From Veillonella parvula DSM 2008 (lineage in GTDB: Bacteria; Bacillota; Negativicutes; Veillonellales; Veillonellaceae), in NCBI RefSeq assembly GCF_000024945.1, contig NC_013520.1, positions 830,501-894,500 of the forward strand: a stretch of DNA of 64,000 nucleotides, in the 5' to 3' direction. The notes beneath the pieces are model-generated. The model saw only the letters and a list, made by a program, of their open reading frames with translations. It made no database searches and was not told where the DNA came from. Of this stretch, positions 27,915 to 36,561 are shown in pieces. A program made the translations under genes and the position numbers. Numbering within the stretch: the first letter of the stretch is position 1; every line of letters starts with the position of its first letter.

Positions 27915-28011
27915 TAACGTTCGTGAGAACTCACGACATAATAGCTTTGCACACTAGAAACAAAAAGATAAAATAATACCTTGTTTTATAAGTTTATGGA
28001 GTGATCTATAT

Positions 28012-28452
28012 ATGGTATGGCTGAATCCCACGGATTATAAAAAGCAAGAGTATATGGTATTAAGGCTTAATGCACCGTTAGGTGAGCACATACGATTAGA
28101 CTTTAATCCTTTAAAAATTAATGATATTTCTAATTCTTCACCAAGCTGGAAGAATTGGCACTGTTATAGAAAGCCATTACGTGTTTATAGTCCAGATTTT
28201 GATATCTTAGTTTCTTATTTTAATAAAGTATATCCTATTATAGATGCATCAGATAATTTGGTAAGAGAGAGATTTGATGTTTGCTTTGATAATTGGATTA
28301 AGCAAGACGACTGGGTTAAATTTATTAATAATATTGAAGCTGATCTTATAAACTTTAGTAAATTAGAGCAAGAGTTTTTAAACACATGTATTGCTTGGAT
28401 TAAGGAAGCACTTCAACATACATCTGTTATAGTAGTTGAGGGAAATCTATAA
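28012..28452 (+). CDS. Immunity-like protein (complete copy)
   Basis: A 146-residue acidic, soluble protein that I cannot name. GGAGTGAT lies upstream of the ATG. Residues about 46-135 are repeated with high identity by the fragment at 38379, including RVYSPDFDILVSYFNKVYP and DNWIKQDDW, which proves the reading frame. Repetition in an array of SUKH and DUF4375 genes suggests an immunity role (inference). Confidence 0.7.
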   Translation: MVWLNPTDYKKQEYMVLRLNAPLGEHIRLDFNPLKINDISNSSPSWKNWHCYRKPLRVYSPDFDILVSYFNKVYPIIDASDNLVRERFDVCFDNWIKQDDWVKFINNIEADLINFSKLEQEFLNTCIAWIKEALQHTSVIVVEGNL

Positions 28453-28493
28453 AATAATTAACCGTATAATAGTGGGGGAGTACTTTTATAATC

Positions 28494-29141
28494 ATGAAAC
28501 CTAGAGAGTTATGTGAAAAAGCTTGGCAAGAGATTGCAAGTAAATTCCCAGATTTTAAGGTAGTTAGTAAAGGTCAGAAGTTAAAGAAATTATCTAAAAA
28601 TAAAGACCTTACTTTTGAGATATACTTTCAGGCCAATAGAAATAACTATGCATATAGCGTAGAATTTGTTCCACATATTGCAATCTACTCTAAATCCATG
28701 ACAAAAGCTAAAATTCATAACGGTTTTGTTTATGGCGGAGAATTGGGGCGTTTGTTAAATCGAAATGAATGGCACTGGTATCAATTAGCAGGTGCAAGTT
28801 ATCAATATACGGTCGATGAAGTTAGTAAATTGCTCGAAGAACATATCATACCATTATTTGAGGCTTTTGAAGATATTGAACGCAATATTGAAAAGCTTAT
28901 AGATGGAGATTTAATCAATCATAATCTACTGTATTATATTTATCATTTTGGTGGAAAAGCCAAAGCGCAACAGTATTTTAATAAAATAATTCAAAAGGAT
29001 AAGTTAAAAACTAGATATATTGGCTTTTATAATCAGTTGAAAGACATGCCAAAAGAAAATATTTCATTAGATAAAAGTGAGTTTTATGGCTCTGCTATGA
29101 TTAAATTTGCATATCTTAATGGAATTGAAATAGAAAAATAA
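28494..29141 (+). CDS. Hypothetical protein, possible DUF4304-like
   Basis: Soluble 215-residue protein. A GGGGGAG lies 13 bases before the ATG, a long spacing. The first 120 residues (beta-rich, with FEIYFQANRNNYAYSVEFVPHI and an NEWHWYQLAG segment) vaguely recall DUF4304-type proteins from immunity arrays; the C-terminal 90 residues are helical. The family call is weak. It ends just before a terminator now split by an inserted element. Confidence 0.55.
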   Translation: MKPRELCEKAWQEIASKFPDFKVVSKGQKLKKLSKNKDLTFEIYFQANRNNYAYSVEFVPHIAIYSKSMTKAKIHNGFVYGGELGRLLNRNEWHWYQLAGASYQYTVDEVSKLLEEHIIPLFEAFEDIERNIEKLIDGDLINHNLLYYIYHFGGKAKAQQYFNKIIQKDKLKTRYIGFYNQLKDMPKENISLDKSEFYGSAMIKFAYLNGIEIEK

Positions 29142-29159
29142 TAATTAAGGCCTTCGCTT

Positions 29160-29580
29160 ATTGATATGTACCCCCTTTACTGGACAACCAGTAAAGGGGG
29201 TATTTTCATGAGATATAGTTATGAATTTAAAAGAAAAGCAATTGAATTATTCTATCAAGGTAAATAGCCCAAGACACTTAACGGTGTGAGGACAGATACA
29301 TTTCATAATCTAATAAGAGACTGGGTTAAATTAGAACGACTTCATGGTTCGGACATTAATAAATGTCGAAGGACTAATAAGTATTGGTCTTCAGAAGAAA
29401 AATATGAGTTGGTATGCCAAGCTCTTTCTGGTCAAGGGTTAAGATCAGTAGCTATTACTATTACAACAACAGAAGGATCTAGAAAAAAACAAAATGGATG
29501 CCCCCTGTAAAATACAGGGAAGCATCCATGTGTTTAGGCTAGTAAATAATATGTGTCCAGGAAAATGGGTACATATCAAT
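29160..29580 (+). mobile_element. IS3-family (IS150-like) remnant, 421 bp
   Basis: Terminal inverted repeats of 28 bases (29160-29187 and 29553-29580) match at 23 positions and share TTGATATGTACCC. A 13-bp hairpin (29171-29200) follows the left end, and a second hairpin with TACAGGG arms stands near 29494-29530. Inside is only a broken orfA-like frame, no DDE domain. Flanks suggest a short TA-type target duplication, but its exact length is ambiguous. It is a non-autonomous, MITE-sized derivative. Confidence 0.85.
29208..29510 (+). pseudogene. Transposase orfA remnant
   Basis: From the ATG at 29208 the frame reads MRYSYEFKRKAIELFYQGK, then TAG, then continues in frame with helix-turn-helix sequence including RDWVKLERLHG and YWSSEEKYELVCQALSGQGL before a short unrelated tail. 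This is the start of an IS150-type OrfA. The in-frame stop and loss of the rest, plus the absence of OrfB, make it inactive. Confidence 0.85.
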
Positions 29581-29665
29581 ATGCGAAGGGCTTTTACGTC
29601 GTATTTAAATATTGGTAGATATAAGTTACTAAAGAATATTAATTAATATTTCTAAAAAAAGATCA

Positions 29666-31951
29666 CTAGAATTTAAATTTCATACTTGCAGAGTAAGTAC
29701 GTCCTGCTGTGGCTTCGTCATTATAAAAAATGCGATTAAATACATTTTGAATACCAAGCTGTAATGTCGCCTCTTTAGACCATATATAATTCACAGCTAC
29801 ATTAGAAATAAAGTAGCTATCTTCTGAACCGTATTGACCGGTAATGTCATCTACAGATTGACGACGACTTACATATTGAGTATCCCAAAGGGCATTCCAT
29901 TTGCCACTAGTATATTCAAGCCCTGCATGGAATATATGTTTAGGAATATCATAATTTATTTCTGTATATTCGTTAGTATTTGTATTAGGAAGTTCTTTGT
30001 GTTTAATACGGCCCATTTGCCAAGTATAATTTCCAAATACAGACCATTTTGATGATAATTTATGTCGAACTTCTAGTTCTATACCACGGCGAGTTTCTAG
30101 GTCCACATTATTATACATTTTATAATCTACATCACCATTACGATCATAATAGGTTACATATTTTATTTTGTCTTTTGTTTTAACATAGAATCCAGATACA
30201 TTTAATGTTGTTTTGGTATTCCATTCTTTTTTTAGACCAATTTCAAATGAGTCAGACCGTTCTGGATCTAAGTTAGGATTGGCTTTTACAATATCACTAT
30301 ATCGATACACTTGACTCAATGGAGGTGGGTTAAAGGAGTGACCGTAAGAAGCATACACGTTCAAAGAGTCATTCAAATAATGTTCAATAGCCAATCTAGG
30401 ACTCAATTCTGTATAGGTGCCTTCTCCATGATTTACGGTGTCATATTTTTTATTAACCTTATCATAAGTAACGTGTTGTCCATGGTACTTTTTAAATCGG
30501 TCTATACGAAGCCCTGTATAAATTGCCCAATCATTATTAGGTCGATAGGTATCTTGTATGAATAATGCTAGATTGTTAGTAGCGCCTTTGTTAATTTCAT
30601 ACAATCCACCTGGATATGTTGTAGAATCAAAAGAGGAATGATTTCTCCAATTTGTTAGTTCTCTTCGTTTTTGATCAAAATTTTCTTTTTTCCAGTTTAA
30701 TCCAGCAACAAGACTATGTTTACCCATACGGTCCCATATTTTTTGTGCATCTAAGTTAATTGTTTTTCCAGGGTAGAAGGAGTCATCGCCAGGTCCATTA
30801 TAGTTTGGTGTGTTTGGACTATTAGGGCTAGAGAATCCGTCTTTCTTGCGATCCAATACATTAAAAGTAACTTGTAATTTGCTCTTGTCATTTTTATATT
30901 GTAAGTTATGAGCGTGATATTCTTTCAATCCATCATAGCCTAAATATCTACTTGTTCTAAGAGCCACATATTTTTGATCATTTATTTTGATGTTTCCTGA
31001 GAAAACTGGTTTACCATTTACCGTAATCGTACTCATAGGATTTTCATAGGCATATCTATTTTTTGTGTATAGATATGAATATGTTAAAGATTCCCTGTCA
31101 CGTAGATTCATCGTTATATAGGTGGAAAGACTTTTATTATTATATGACTTATTACCACGACTACCTAATAGGTAGGCACCATCTTTGGTTTGTGGTACAG
31201 GATTATCAGGTGTAACTGTTTTTGTATTAGGTTTAATTTTTGTTGCTTTGCCAGTAATGAAGAAACCTGGATATCCATCAGTACGTCTTTGTTCAAAAGA
31301 CATACCAACAGCAACACGATCTGATACACGAGCGTCAAAGCCTAACTCGTTATTCAGTGTTCCATGAGAGCCATATCCAATTTGACCATGCCAATGAATG
31401 TCTTTTACGGATTTTTTTGGGTCTGATTGTTTCGTTTGTATGCTGATAACACCTGCTACACCTCTACCACCATATAAAGAAGAGCTAGGACCACGTACTA
31501 ACTCAATTCGTTCAATTGAATGTACCGGTATAGCTTCCCAATCAACACTATTATTAAATGTATTATTCATTGGTACACCATTAAGTAGTACTAATGTATT
31601 GGTAGAGTCAAATCCACGGATTTGTAAGCCGCCATTGGCTTTTTGGCTTTTATAAACACCAGGCAACATTTGTAGAGCATCTGCTACAGTATCAGCTCTT
31701 CGTGCTTCAATATCTTCCGCTGTTACAACAGAAACAGAACTAGGTGTTTTTACAATGTCTTCCATTGTTCTTGTAGCGGTCACAGTCACATTATAAGTTG
31801 GTAATGTCACAGGTTCATCTGTTACATTCTTGTCAATCGCATTTACAACTTGACCACTCATAGCCGTTAAAATCATGGAAAATAATAGAGCTTTCGATGT
31901 AATGGTTTGATTCCAAGCGCTGTTTTTTTTCTCATATTTACTGTTTCTCAT
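29666..31951 (-). CDS. TonB-dependent outer membrane receptor
   Basis: Ligand-gated outer-membrane importer (siderophore, haem or cobalamin class), 761 residues. It has a signal peptide (basic start, hydrophobic LLFSMILTAM, cut near VNA), a TonB-box-like segment (VTVTATR), a plug domain (SVVTAEDIEARRADTVADALQMLPGV, RIELVRGPSSSLYGGRGVAGVI) and a 22-strand barrel ending in aromatic FKF. The ATG at 31951 has AGGG eight bases upstream and is preferred to 31987. No tonB or ABC importer genes are near, so the ligand is unknown. It proves an outer membrane. Confidence 0.93.
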   Translation of the reverse strand: MRNSKYEKKNSAWNQTITSKALLFSMILTAMSGQVVNAIDKNVTDEPVTLPTYNVTVTATRTMEDIVKTPSSVSVVTAEDIEARRADTVADALQMLPGVYKSQKANGGLQIRGFDSTNTLVLLNGVPMNNTFNNSVDWEAIPVHSIERIELVRGPSSSLYGGRGVAGVISIQTKQSDPKKSVKDIHWHGQIGYGSHGTLNNELGFDARVSDRVAVGMSFEQRRTDGYPGFFITGKATKIKPNTKTVTPDNPVPQTKDGAYLLGSRGNKSYNNKSLSTYITMNLRDRESLTYSYLYTKNRYAYENPMSTITVNGKPVFSGNIKINDQKYVALRTSRYLGYDGLKEYHAHNLQYKNDKSKLQVTFNVLDRKKDGFSSPNSPNTPNYNGPGDDSFYPGKTINLDAQKIWDRMGKHSLVAGLNWKKENFDQKRRELTNWRNHSSFDSTTYPGGLYEINKGATNNLALFIQDTYRPNNDWAIYTGLRIDRFKKYHGQHVTYDKVNKKYDTVNHGEGTYTELSPRLAIEHYLNDSLNVYASYGHSFNPPPLSQVYRYSDIVKANPNLDPERSDSFEIGLKKEWNTKTTLNVSGFYVKTKDKIKYVTYYDRNGDVDYKMYNNVDLETRRGIELEVRHKLSSKWSVFGNYTWQMGRIKHKELPNTNTNEYTEINYDIPKHIFHAGLEYTSGKWNALWDTQYVSRRQSVDDITGQYGSEDSYFISNVAVNYIWSKEATLQLGIQNVFNRIFYNDEATAGRTYSASMKFKF

Positions 31952-31994
31952 ACACACAACCCTTTTTAAAAATAAATAAAAATACACTATTTTA

Positions 31995-32003
31995 AGTATA
32001 GCA
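31995..32003 (-). promoter_or_regulatory. Extended -10 element of the TonB receptor gene
   Basis: On the minus strand the sequence reads TGC-TATACT, an extended -10 box about 45 bases before the start codon. No good -35 box stands 17 bases upstream. A GATAAT motif about 30 bases further up might belong to a Fur site but the match is incomplete. Confidence 0.45.
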
Positions 32004-32157
32004 TTGGAATATGTTTCTGAATATTATCATATTATGAATACTACTTATATTAATATGAATATTACTAATAGGCTTGTAGAGATATGTAAGTAGGTTAAAG
32101 AGTTTAATCCATCTTTTATTGATTATGTGTTTTTCTAATATATTTGAGGTGATTATT

Positions 32158-32571
32158 ATGGCAGTGTCTAATATGAGAGCTACATTACTATATCCAATAG
32201 AAGTAGTGTGGGATACAGTGACGAATCTAAATGATTTTTCCTGGAGAAGTGATTTAAAAGATGTAAGAATTATAGATGAGAATAACTTTATAGAGATTAC
32301 TAAGAATGGAGTTGAAACTTATTTTAGAATCACAGAATGTATCAAATACCAGTCATGGATATTTGAGATAGAAAACAAAAATATTAAGGGGACTTGGGTC
32401 GGAAAGTTCTATATGGAGGATGATAAAACGATTCTAGATTTTACAGAAAATGTTGTCTCCAAAAAACTAATATTTAAGCCCTTTATAAGTTTGTATTTGA
32501 AACGACAACAAAGAATATATTTTAAGGATTTAAAAGTGAAACTAAATTGTAAAGAAGCTAGTTTTATTTAG
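32158..32571 (+). CDS. SRPBCC (START-like) family protein
   Basis: A 137-residue protein with the pattern of polyketide cyclase/Bet v 1-like SRPBCC domains: an N-terminal strand plus YPIEVVWDTVTNLNDFSWRSDL, then alternating strands and a long C-terminal helix. Such domains bind hydrophobic ligands. The ATG at 32158 follows GAGGTGATT; ORF extensions to 32119 have no ribosome site. It stands alone between the TonB receptor and the dicarboxylate carrier. Confidence 0.75.
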   Translation: MAVSNMRATLLYPIEVVWDTVTNLNDFSWRSDLKDVRIIDENNFIEITKNGVETYFRITECIKYQSWIFEIENKNIKGTWVGKFYMEDDKTILDFTENVVSKKLIFKPFISLYLKRQQRIYFKDLKVKLNCKEASFI

Positions 32572-32753
32572 AGCGCACTAAATAAATATAACCATATATA
32601 CTAGAAATAATATTATTTTTAGTAAAAATAAAAAAATATCATTATTATAACTTATTAATTTGGACTATTTTATCTACTATTTTTCTTAATAGTAATATAT
32701 AATATAGTTGATTTGTATTATTATGTATGGTTTTGAAAGGATTGATAAGTTTC

Positions 32754-34100
32754 ATGATTATTTTATTAGGTTTTATTGTTTTATTAGCCTGCTTAATTGT
32801 AGGTGTTAGATATGGTGGCCTAGGACTTGCTGCTATATCAGGTTTAGGTCTTGCCTTTTTTGTATTTGTAATTGGTTTGGTTCCAGGAAAACCACCTATT
32901 GATGTAATGTTGACTATTATGGCGGTTGTTACATGCTCTGGTTTTTTACAAGCTTCTAAAGGTTTAGATGTAATGCTAGTTTATGCTGAAAAACTTCTAC
33001 GTAAAAATCCGAAGCAGATTACAATTTTGGCACCTATAACAACTTGGTTTTTGACTGTTCTTTGCGGTACGGGTCACGTTGTATATACAATGTTCCCAAT
33101 TATTTATGATATTGCAATCAAAGAAGGTATTCGTCCAGAACGACCTATGGCTGTATCATCTATTGCTTCTCAAATGGGGGTATGTGCTTCACCGGCATCC
33201 GTTGCAGTCGTATCCGTTGTTGCTATGTTGGTAGCAGCTAACTTCCCAGCTAGTGTAGTAACAATCTTGGCAATTACAATTCCAGCTACTTTCTGTGGTG
33301 TTATTGTTGCTGGTATTTGGAGCATGCGTCGTGGCAAAGATCTTGCAAATGATCCAGACTTTCAAGAACGTATTAAAAATCCTGAGCAACGTGCGTACAT
33401 TTATGAAGAAAACAAAGAAGCAAGTGTTAAAACTGAACTTCCACATACTGCATATTGGGCAACAACAATTTTTCTACTAGGTATTCTTATTATTGCTCTC
33501 TTTGGTAGTTTCCCTGAACAATTGTTACCACTTGTTCCAAATGCTAAAGGCGTATGGAAACCATTATCCATGACACCAACTATTCAAATTTCTATGCTTG
33601 TAATTGCTGCGATTATTCTTCTTGTGTGCAAGGTAAAAGTTAGTGATGTAACGAATGGTTCTGTATTTAAATCTGGTATGATTGCAGTTATCTCTGTTTA
33701 TGGTGTAGCTTGGATGGCAGAAACATATTTCGGTGCTTACATTCCACAATTTAAAACTACATTGTCTGGTATCGTTGTAGCGTATCCATGGACATATGCT
33801 TTTGTGCTATTCTTGATTTCTAAACTGGTAAACTCGCAAGCGGCAGCACTTGCTATTGTAGTGCCAATGGGCCTTAGTGTTGGAGTAGATCCTCTAATTA
33901 TTTTATCCTTTGTGCCAGCTTGTTATGCTTACTTTATTTTACCAACTTATCCATCAGACCTTGCATGTATTGGTTTTGACCGTTCTGGTACAACGCGCAT
34001 TGGTAAGTTCGTAATTAACCACAGCTTTATACTACCTGGTTGTATTGGTGTATTCACAAGCTGTGTGGTGGGTTACTTTATTGCTCATGCAATGTTTTAA
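32754..34100 (+). CDS. Anaerobic C4-dicarboxylate transporter (Dcu family)
   Basis: Inner-membrane exchanger for fumarate, malate, aspartate and succinate, 448 residues with about eleven hydrophobic segments. Family motifs include the N-terminal GVRYGGLGLAAISGLG, the KLLRKNPKQITILAP loop and SSIASQMGVCASPASVAVVS. I take the ATG at 32754 because it aligns with DcuA starts; an upstream ATG at 32727 adds nine residues without a ribosome site. It fits a fermenter that runs the malate-fumarate-succinate branch. A terminator follows. Confidence 0.9.
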   Translation: MIILLGFIVLLACLIVGVRYGGLGLAAISGLGLAFFVFVIGLVPGKPPIDVMLTIMAVVTCSGFLQASKGLDVMLVYAEKLLRKNPKQITILAPITTWFLTVLCGTGHVVYTMFPIIYDIAIKEGIRPERPMAVSSIASQMGVCASPASVAVVSVVAMLVAANFPASVVTILAITIPATFCGVIVAGIWSMRRGKDLANDPDFQERIKNPEQRAYIYEENKEASVKTELPHTAYWATTIFLLGILIIALFGSFPEQLLPLVPNAKGVWKPLSMTPTIQISMLVIAAIILLVCKVKVSDVTNGSVFKSGMIAVISVYGVAWMAETYFGAYIPQFKTTLSGIVVAYPWTYAFVLFLISKLVNSQAAALAIVVPMGLSVGVDPLIILSFVPACYAYFILPTYPSDLACIGFDRSGTTRIGKFVINHSFILPGCIGVFTSCVVGYFIAHAMF

Positions 34101-34131
34101 GATATATTATAAATTTATATACTATTCGATT

Positions 34132-34162
34132 AAAGCCCTTCGCTTATGTGAAGGGCTTTCAC
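34132..34162 (+). terminator. Terminator after dicarboxylate transporter gene
   Basis: Ten-bp stem AAAGCCCTTC / GAAGGGCTTT with an eight-base loop. It belongs to the CCCTTCGC-type terminator family that recurs at 29147, 38752, 39634 and 43297 in this region. Confidence 0.85.
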
Positions 34163-34218
34163 TATACAATCGTGCTTACAAATGTAATATAATTAGAATA
34201 AATAGTTGTATTGTAGTT

Positions 34219-34346
34219 AATGAGGCATATGCTATGTATTAACGGGAATGTATCCTATAAATTGGAAAGAATACTCTAAAGTTGATGATACTAATAGTGG
34301 TACTTTTATGTATCTTGTTAACACAGTAACTAAAGATAAGAAATAG
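34219..34346 (+). pseudogene. Internal-deletion remnant of the PD-(D/E)XK gene
   Basis: The 5' end (ribosome site and ATG) matches 38840-38855 and the 3' end encodes YPINWKEYSKVDDTNSGTFM, as at the end of the gene at 38853. About 535 bases are missing, equal to 38856-39390 of the complete copy, and the join shifts the frame. The spacer before it also matches that of the complete copy. Confidence 0.85.
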
Positions 34347-34362
34347 AAAGTAATATACATTT

Positions 34363-34884
34363 ATGATCATAGAAAAAGCAATTATAGAACAATATGAAGC
34401 TATTAGGGCTTTTTATCATTTCCTTATAGATGGATTACAAGACTCTATTTACGATATAGGTTGGAAAAAGGATATTTATCCTGAGCCTGAATATCTAATG
34501 TCTTCCATTACTAAGGGAGAATTATTTATAGGCTTAATTGATAATAATATTATAGTAGCTATGGTTATTAACCATGAATCAAATGAAGGGTATCAGAATA
34601 TTGACTGACCCACAAAAGCCAATGTAGATGAAGTTATGGGTATTCATGCTCTTGAAGTTCGTCCTCAATAGGCTGGACATGGTTATGCTAAAGAATTAGT
34701 TGGATTTGCCATTAAATATGCTAAAGAAAATAAGCAAAAGTCAATACGTCTTGATGTCCTTAAAGGCAATGTTCCTGCTGAAAAGCTATATTCTAGTATG
34801 AGCTTTAAGTATATTTGTACATTACCCATGTATTATGAAGATACAGGTTTAACGGATTATGAGATATACGAACTTAGTTTATAA
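34363..34884 (+). pseudogene. GNAT acetyltransferase pseudogene
   Basis: One continuous frame of 174 codons with two internal stops, TGA at 34606-34608 and TAG at 34669-34671. Before the first stop: MIIEKAIIEQYEAIRAFYHF. After the second: AGHGYAKELVGFAIKYAKE, the acetyl-CoA binding loop of GNAT enzymes (normally Q/R-x-x-G-x-G/A), then LKGNVPAEKLYSSMSFKY, the usual C-terminal part. The domain is complete but cannot be translated as one piece without suppression. A weak ribosome site also argues for decay. Confidence 0.85.
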
Positions 34885-34893
34885 GATGTATTA

Positions 34894-34951
34894 AATGTAA
34901 TTAGTGATAATCATTTTAAAAATATTATTTTGGGGAGAGAGCTATGATACA
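34894..34951 (+). repeat. Leader repeat, copy 1
   Basis: Nearly identical to 39691-39748, including TAGTGATAATCATTTTAAA, the GGAGAGAGCT ribosome site and the first eight bases of the gene (ATGATACA). In copy 2 it leads into the ankyrin gene; here it is joined to a different gene. Confidence 0.9.
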
Positions 34952-35372
34952 TATGATAGATACTTTTGAGAAAACATATACAGATTGGTCCATTGATGTA
35001 GGTGACTATAAGTATGAAGGGATTACCTTGAATGAGGTTGAGCAAAATTTATATGCTATTGAGGATCAAGAGCAAGATTTTGTAGTCATATCACCATCAA
35101 ATGCAATCTCAATAGATACTAAAAAGTATAACTTTGTACAAGTTTGTAGTGATCAAGATACCGATGTATTACATATAGAGCTTAGTGTAACTAATGATGG
35201 TGAGCAGGGCGCTATTATATATGGTAAAAATGAGCTGGGACATCAAAAGACATTCCAGATCATAGAAGAATTTATTGCACATCATAAGGCTCCATCATTA
35301 GATGATTGGAAAGTCGTACTAGATTTAAGACCGAAGATGGAAAGCTATGTAAAGGGTACAAACGATGACTAA
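34944..35372 (+). CDS. Immunity-like protein A, copy 1
   Basis: A 142-residue acidic protein nearly identical to the product of 40831 (from EKTYT to about DLRP). No known domain recognised. The first residues MIHMID come from a fusion: the start codon and ribosome site belong to the leader of the ankyrin gene, while the body belongs to gene A. The last residues differ from copy 2 through a two-base length difference, which lets this copy read on for nine more residues and overlap the next gene by eight bases. Confidence 0.75.
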   Translation: MIHMIDTFEKTYTDWSIDVGDYKYEGITLNEVEQNLYAIEDQEQDFVVISPSNAISIDTKKYNFVQVCSDQDTDVLHIELSVTNDGEQGAIIYGKNELGHQKTFQIIEEFIAHHKAPSLDDWKVVLDLRPKMESYVKGTNDD

Positions 35373-35724
35373 TCCTGTAATGTATGATGAACAGTTAAGG
35401 CAATATACCATATCCTACGAAGGAATACAGTTTTGCTGGGATGAGAAACCAACAGATACTAATTTAGATACGGCAAAGCTATTAGCTGTTAATTACCATA
35501 AAAATATAGATGCAATTGTAACTTTCATTTATAACGAAATACAAGATTGGTATGGGGATGTAACTATTGATGACGTGAAAACACGCATTGGTATGCCTAT
35601 TATTGAACCAGAACGTGATGCTGTGACCTATTGCGAGCAAACCTTTGATGATACCCATATCTTTTCTTTTACATTTTGGGATGATGAATTCAAAGATTTA
35701 CATTATTTTGCCATAGATGGATGA
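35365..35724 (+). CDS. Hypothetical immunity-like protein
   Basis: An acidic 119-residue protein with AAAGGG before its ATG, overlapping gene A by eight bases. It is Trp/Asp-rich with a C-terminal HIFSFTFWDDEFKDLHYFAIDG-type strand pattern, faintly like DUF2262 proteins of immunity arrays; the family is not certain. The second block copy lacks this gene: there the sequence jumps from the end of gene A straight to the ribosome site of the membrane protein gene. Confidence 0.65.
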   Translation: MTNPVMYDEQLRQYTISYEGIQFCWDEKPTDTNLDTAKLLAVNYHKNIDAIVTFIYNEIQDWYGDVTIDDVKTRIGMPIIEPERDAVTYCEQTFDDTHIFSFTFWDDEFKDLHYFAIDG

Positions 35725-35771
35725 TATATTTTCCATGATTTTGCTAGTATGACTTATATGTGGAGTCTATT

Positions 35772-36230
35772 ATGTTATATACACCTAATAACATTTTGTA
35801 TAAGTATATTCGCTATCGATTTAGACGGATTCAGATTCAGTACAATATGTTATATGATATAGCACCAGAGGAACAAGATGAGATTTGTCGTAATCTATTA
35901 AATAAGCGAGCGAAGATATTAATTCCCGTTGGCATATTATATTTTTTGCTTTTTGGGGTTATCTTCGCTTGGCTAGTAGGAACAAGTGAGGAGTTAAATC
36001 CGTTAATGCAATGGGAATTAAGAGTCATAGACTATGTGATACCCATTTTAAATACCATAGATATTAAGTGGTATGCATATCCTCTAGATCTATTATGGGT
36101 AGCAATTATATTAGCGCCTATAGCGATTATAAATGCATCTCCTTATATCATTTTTTCTTATATTGTAGATACCATATTGATACGACATGAGGCAAAAGCT
36201 TTAATCAAAACTTATTCTATAAATGAGTAA
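35772..36230 (+). CDS. Two-segment membrane protein, copy 1
   Basis: A 152-residue protein with a basic N-terminal region (YIRYRFRRIQIQ), a hydrophobic segment at about residues 50-70 and a longer hydrophobic stretch at about 108-135. The ATG at 35772 lies six bases after TGGAG. It differs at few positions from the copy at 41250. Unknown family. Its place between immunity-like genes suggests an inner-membrane immunity protein, by analogy only. Confidence 0.75.
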   Translation: MLYTPNNILYKYIRYRFRRIQIQYNMLYDIAPEEQDEICRNLLNKRAKILIPVGILYFLLFGVIFAWLVGTSEELNPLMQWELRVIDYVIPILNTIDIKWYAYPLDLLWVAIILAPIAIINASPYIIFSYIVDTILIRHEAKALIKTYSINE

Positions 36231-36471
36231 TTAAGAATTTAGATTATATCGGTTTAAACTAGGAGAGGGTATTATGAGTAATCTGAAAGATTTTAATTGG
36301 ACCGGATTTTGGAACGATGTTGACTATGCATTTGAATCCTATATAGGTAAACCTGTTACTGATGAGGATATTAAAGCAGCTGAAGCAAATCTAGGGTATA
36401 CATTGCCTGCAGCATATATTGAGCTACTTAAAAACCATAATGGTGGTGTAGTAAAGAAAAATTGTTTTATT
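35772..36471 (+). repeat. 700-bp direct repeat, copy 1
   Basis: Matches 41250-41949 at nearly every base over the same 700-base length, covering the membrane protein gene, the spacer and the first 66 codons of the SUKH gene. Identity stops abruptly at 36471/41949. Confidence 0.95.
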
Positions 36472-36561
36472 GAAGATTTTATTAAAGAATATGGATTTTC
36501 AGTAGTTGAATGGAATTGTGCAAGTATTTACGCAGGAAAAGTGCCGGATATTTTATCATAA
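36274..36561 (+). pseudogene. Truncated SUKH gene fused to a foreign tail
   Basis: The first 66 residues (through NHNGGVVKKNCFI) are the N-terminal part of an SMI1/KNR4 (SUKH) protein, almost identical to the gene at 41752. After the breakpoint at 36471 come 29 unrelated residues (EDFIKEYGFSVVEWNCAS...) and a stop. The SUKH core strands that follow in the intact copy are missing, so it is probably non-functional, although the frame is open and the ribosome site (AGGAGAGGG) is intact. Confidence 0.8.

Larger units (their letters stand above)
29147..29595 (+). terminator. Terminator interrupted by an inserted element
   Basis: The left arm AAGGCCTTCGC (29147-29157) and right arm GCGAAGGGCTT with TTT (29583-29594) match the AGCCCTTCGC-TTAT-GCGAAGGGCTTTT terminators at 34132 and 39634. 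The loop is occupied by the element at 29160-29580. The two arms are now too far apart to act as a normal terminator. Confidence 0.8.

Noticed and set aside
32004-32060. Fur box before the TonB receptor gene
   Set aside because: A single GATAAT is present with partly matching neighbours, well short of three good hexamers. Iron control remains plausible but is not supported by sequence.
34606-34671. Selenocysteine or pyrrolysine read-through in the GNAT gene
   Set aside because: Both a TGA and a TAG occur, no hairpin of the right kind follows, and neither position is a catalytic residue of GNAT enzymes; a decayed gene is simpler.
34903-34920. Fur-like site GTGATAATCATTTT in the immunity leader
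   Set aside because: It is simply part of the duplicated leader (also at 39700) and matches only about half of a Fur site.
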